51,587 nt of DNA. It comes from a bacterium. GTDB taxonomy: Bacteria > UBP14 > UBA6098 > JAFGQG01. Below the pieces are notes generated by a model. The model saw nothing but the letters and a program-made list of their open reading frames with translations. It ran no database searches and was not told where the DNA came from. Positions 50,028 to 51,587 of this stretch are shown in pieces (position 1 is the stretch's first letter; each line of letters starts with the position of its first letter). Made by a program: the position numbers and the translations under genes. The stretch covers positions 1-51,587 of the forward strand of contig JAFGQG010000125.1 in the NCBI GenBank assembly GCA_016935765.1, written 5' to 3'.

Positions 50028-50453
50028 ATGAGTAAGTCAAGAGTGCTATTCTTATGCACAGGAAATTCAGCACGGAGCCAGATGGCTGAAGCGTTCCTTC
50101 GCGAATATGGTGTTGAGAGTTTCGAGGCTCACAGCGCCGGGTTAGAACCCAAGCCAATTCACCCTCTGGCAATTGCGGTTATGAATGAAGCAGGGATCGA
50201 TATCAGTAACCAGCGCTCCAAGCCGATCACCGAATATCTTGGGAAGGTGCATTTCGGATACGTGATAACTGTTTGCGCTAACGCTGAGAAGCAGTGCCCC
50301 ATTTTCCCAGGTGTTACGAAGAGAATATACTGGCCTATGGATGATCCGGCTGCGTTCGAGGGAACTGATGAAGAGAAACTGAACAAGTTCAGGGAAATTC
50401 GGGATTATCTCGAAGGGAAGATACGGGGATTCATAGAGGAATATAGAATTTAG
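50028..50453 (+). CDS. arsC: Thioredoxin-coupled arsenate reductase / low-Mr protein tyrosine phosphatase family
   Basis: The 141-residue protein has the P-loop CTGNSARSQMAEAFL (C10). The other two catalytic Cys, C83 and C90, lie in VCANAEKQCP, as in the Bacillus/Staphylococcus-type ArsC that uses thioredoxin. The late YWPMDDPA supplies the general acid. It reduces arsenate to arsenite. All three Cys are present, so arsenate reductase is preferred to a tyrosine phosphatase. Its position after ArsP-type permease and two thioredoxins fits this. No arsB, acr3 or arsR is seen. Confidence 0.9.
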   Translation: MSKSRVLFLCTGNSARSQMAEAFLREYGVESFEAHSAGLEPKPIHPLAIAVMNEAGIDISNQRSKPITEYLGKVHFGYVITVCANAEKQCPIFPGVTKRIYWPMDDPAAFEGTDEEKLNKFREIRDYLEGKIRGFIEEYRI

Positions 50454-50713
50454 AGGCTCTCATTCATTTACCTGACTTCATTTCAGGTTGAGGCTGCTAT
50501 TGTTATGCAACTTCAAATTGGTTTATTTAAGATAAGGCGGGGGAACAGTGAAAATAGTTTGACTTAGATTAAATATTCAATATCTTATTGTATTAAATAG
50601 ATATGTATATGAAAAAACACTAGTTCGAAGAATATAAAAATAGATGAAATTTTTGATAATCTTCGGAGTGAAAAGAACAGATTTTATACATTTTTTATGG
50701 AGATTATAAAAAG

Positions 50714-50986
50714 ATGAAAGCAATATTAAAAGACAAGGAATTGCTGATTGTCAAAGATTCTTTACGAAGAGAAATAAGTTTATCGAAAGCTAAATTACAA
50801 CTGGTTTCCCGGGAAATCGAACAGTTAGAAAAAAAATATGGTATGTCTTCAAAGAGCTTCATGAAGAAGTTTGACGAAGGCAGCCTTGGCGATGATCAAG
50901 ATTATTTCGAATGGTGGGGATTGGTCAAAGGAATGTTGAAGTTAAAAGAAAACATCGACAAAATGAAGGCGGTACTCCAATATTGA
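50714..50986 (+). CDS. Putative coiled-coil antitoxin next to TumE
   Basis: The 90-residue, mostly helical protein (REISLSKAKLQLVSREIEQLEKKYG) has the end DYFEWWGLVKGMLKLKENIDKMK. Its stop overlaps the toxin start (TTGA). I know no HTH motif here; known TumE partners are Xre-type TumA proteins, so this is a different partner type. The long coiled coil may wrap the toxin. ATG 50714 has GGAGA about 14 bases upstream. Confidence 0.6.
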   Translation: MKAILKDKELLIVKDSLRREISLSKAKLQLVSREIEQLEKKYGMSSKSFMKKFDEGSLGDDQDYFEWWGLVKGMLKLKENIDKMKAVLQY

Positions 50987-51345
50987 TTTCCAGGTATTTT
51001 GAAAGGGTCAGGAAGAAAATTCGCGATACTGCTATTGTTATTGATGAAAACATCGACTATAAAGAGTTTTCCAGTGATGAAGGCATGATTCGCGGTGAAT
51101 TGCTTCTGATTAATGGATATATTCTTGAATTTATGGAATATATAGAACAAGGAACCAGTGTTAAATACAGGTTTCATTTGATGGATGAAGACCGGAAAAT
51201 GCTGTTTAGATATGATAACGCTCCTCACCATAGAGTACACACTTTTCCGCATCATAAGCACCTTCCGGATAAGATTGAAGATTCGGAGAAAAAGAATTTT
51301 ATATCGGTTTTGAATGAGATAGAGAATTTAATATTGAAATCCTGA
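50983..51345 (+). CDS. TumE-type toxin (DUF6516)
   Basis: The 120-residue product matches the TumE/DUF6516 family, with YRFHLMDEDRKMLFRYDNAP, then HHRVHTFPHHKHLP, and the ending of the family. The likely start is TTG 50983, which overlaps the upstream TGA and begins LISRYFERVRKK. The frame is also open upstream from 50911, but that part overlaps the first gene. The toxin type is thought to act on nucleic acid; no catalytic residue is proven. The pair is A+T-rich, typical of transferred TA modules. Confidence 0.75.
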   Translation: MISRYFERVRKKIRDTAIVIDENIDYKEFSSDEGMIRGELLLINGYILEFMEYIEQGTSVKYRFHLMDEDRKMLFRYDNAPHHRVHTFPHHKHLPDKIEDSEKKNFISVLNEIENLILKS

Positions 51346-51375
51346 CTATCCATACTTTTGGATTAATATATTTTC

Positions 51376-51405
51376 TTGACAATGTTCATTAATGCATGTT
51401 ATAAT
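51376..51405 (+). promoter_or_regulatory. Consensus sigma-70 promoter near the window end
   Basis: TTGACA (51376-51381), an 18-base spacer and TATAAT (51400-51405) give a full-consensus promoter. Transcription should start near 51412. It is 30 bases after the toxin gene and reads toward the window edge. Confidence 0.75.
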
Positions 51406-51439
51406 AATTACATGTCACAGTTTTTTGGGGGGGAGGGGA

Positions 51440-51574
51440 GTGGCATTAATCATTAGTCAATATTCAATTCCTACTATTTTGGTCAAATTTGAGCAAAAAA
51501 TGGCACAGTTTTGGCACAAATTGGTTTGCAATGAAATTATAGTATTGTCAAGAGATGAAAAATATATGATTTGA
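51440..51574 (+). CDS. Possible small protein of 44 residues
   Basis: The GTG at 51440 follows GGGGGGAGGGGA, a strong purine-rich site, and lies 28 bases after the predicted start of the consensus promoter at 51376. The frame runs VALIISQYSIPTILVKF and stops at 51574. No family is recognised. An ATG at 51392 in the same frame lies upstream of the transcription start. The unit may also be a leader of a gene outside the window. Confidence 0.3.
   Translation: MALIISQYSIPTILVKFEQKMAQFWHKLVCNEIIVLSRDEKYMI
51501..51516 (+). promoter_or_regulatory. Candidate sigma-54 type promoter
   Basis: TGGCAC-N5-TGGCA has the GG and GC pairs at the right 10-base separation and one mismatch (TTGCA to TGGCA). 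It points toward the window edge. ATG 51531 just downstream encodes only three residues, so any target gene lies outside. Confidence 0.25.
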
Positions 51575-51587
51575 GTACTACCTATAA

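Overview
The window looks like a Gram-negative chromosome from an uncultured lineage of, or near, the FCB superphylum (WOR-3, Cloacimonadota, Marinimicrobia and Eisenbacteria-like groups). The evidence is a set of lipoproteins with clear lipoboxes, secreted proteins ending in NPNPFN/FPNPFN-type or FlgD-like sorting or Ig domains, lamin-tail (LTD) surface proteins, and gene-poor spacers packed with short hairpin repeats. The assignment is an inference from protein style, not from a marker gene. No rRNA, tRNA, CRISPR array, integrase or complete insertion sequence was recognised.

Layout. 1-3142: tandem hairpin repeat, PcrA/UvrD helicase, cytidine deaminase. 3270-4494: an A+T-rich ATPase gene with its own promoter, flanked on both sides by TTTCGTA motifs. 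4543-9275: orphan microcompartment vertex protein, GIY-YIG protein, a secreted LVIVD-like protein, a RelE-type toxin-antitoxin pair and a leucine-rich-repeat lipoprotein, separated by copies of a roughly 200-bp interspersed repeat. 9317-15967: a tightly packed minus-strand operon (thioredoxin-like, LTD protein, CCA-adding enzyme, PBP1A). 16010-17186: a hypothetical gene, a short promoter-to-double-terminator transcription unit with a 35-codon ORF and strong RNA structure, and a near-perfect palindrome. 17358-22473: heterodimeric ABC exporter and RsgA. 22610-24209: a secreted protein and a toxin-antitoxin pair whose toxin has an in-frame stop.

24677-31588 is the most unusual part. An ABC-F ATPase is followed by a lipoprotein, then by a decayed copy of the ABC-F 3' end, a NYN-domain protein and a second paralogous lipoprotein. 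This suggests an old tandem duplication. Both lipoproteins carry a conserved Ser-Ser-His-Gly and Phe-Cys-Tyr pair, 74 residues apart, that resembles the His/Cys dyad of clan CD (caspase/CHAT/gingipain) peptidases.

31744-38318: PhnD-PhnC-PhnE transporter, PHP phosphoesterase, CstA-family transporter and two small conserved proteins. 38319-39106: a repeat-rich spacer with a promoter and a short orphan gene fragment. 39107-44946: VIT/VWA protein, ADP-forming acyl-CoA synthetase fused to a GNAT domain, and a phosphodiesterase-like protein. 45359-50453: a same-strand redox/arsenic island of Cys-rich AbrB-like regulator, DUF2703-like protein, periplasmic thioredoxin-fold protein, CcdA, small CxxC thioredoxin, ArsP-type permease, DUF1573 protein and thioredoxin-coupled ArsC. 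It is preceded by a promoter and five 9-bp direct repeats. 50714-51574: a TumE-type toxin-antitoxin pair and a strong promoter at the edge.
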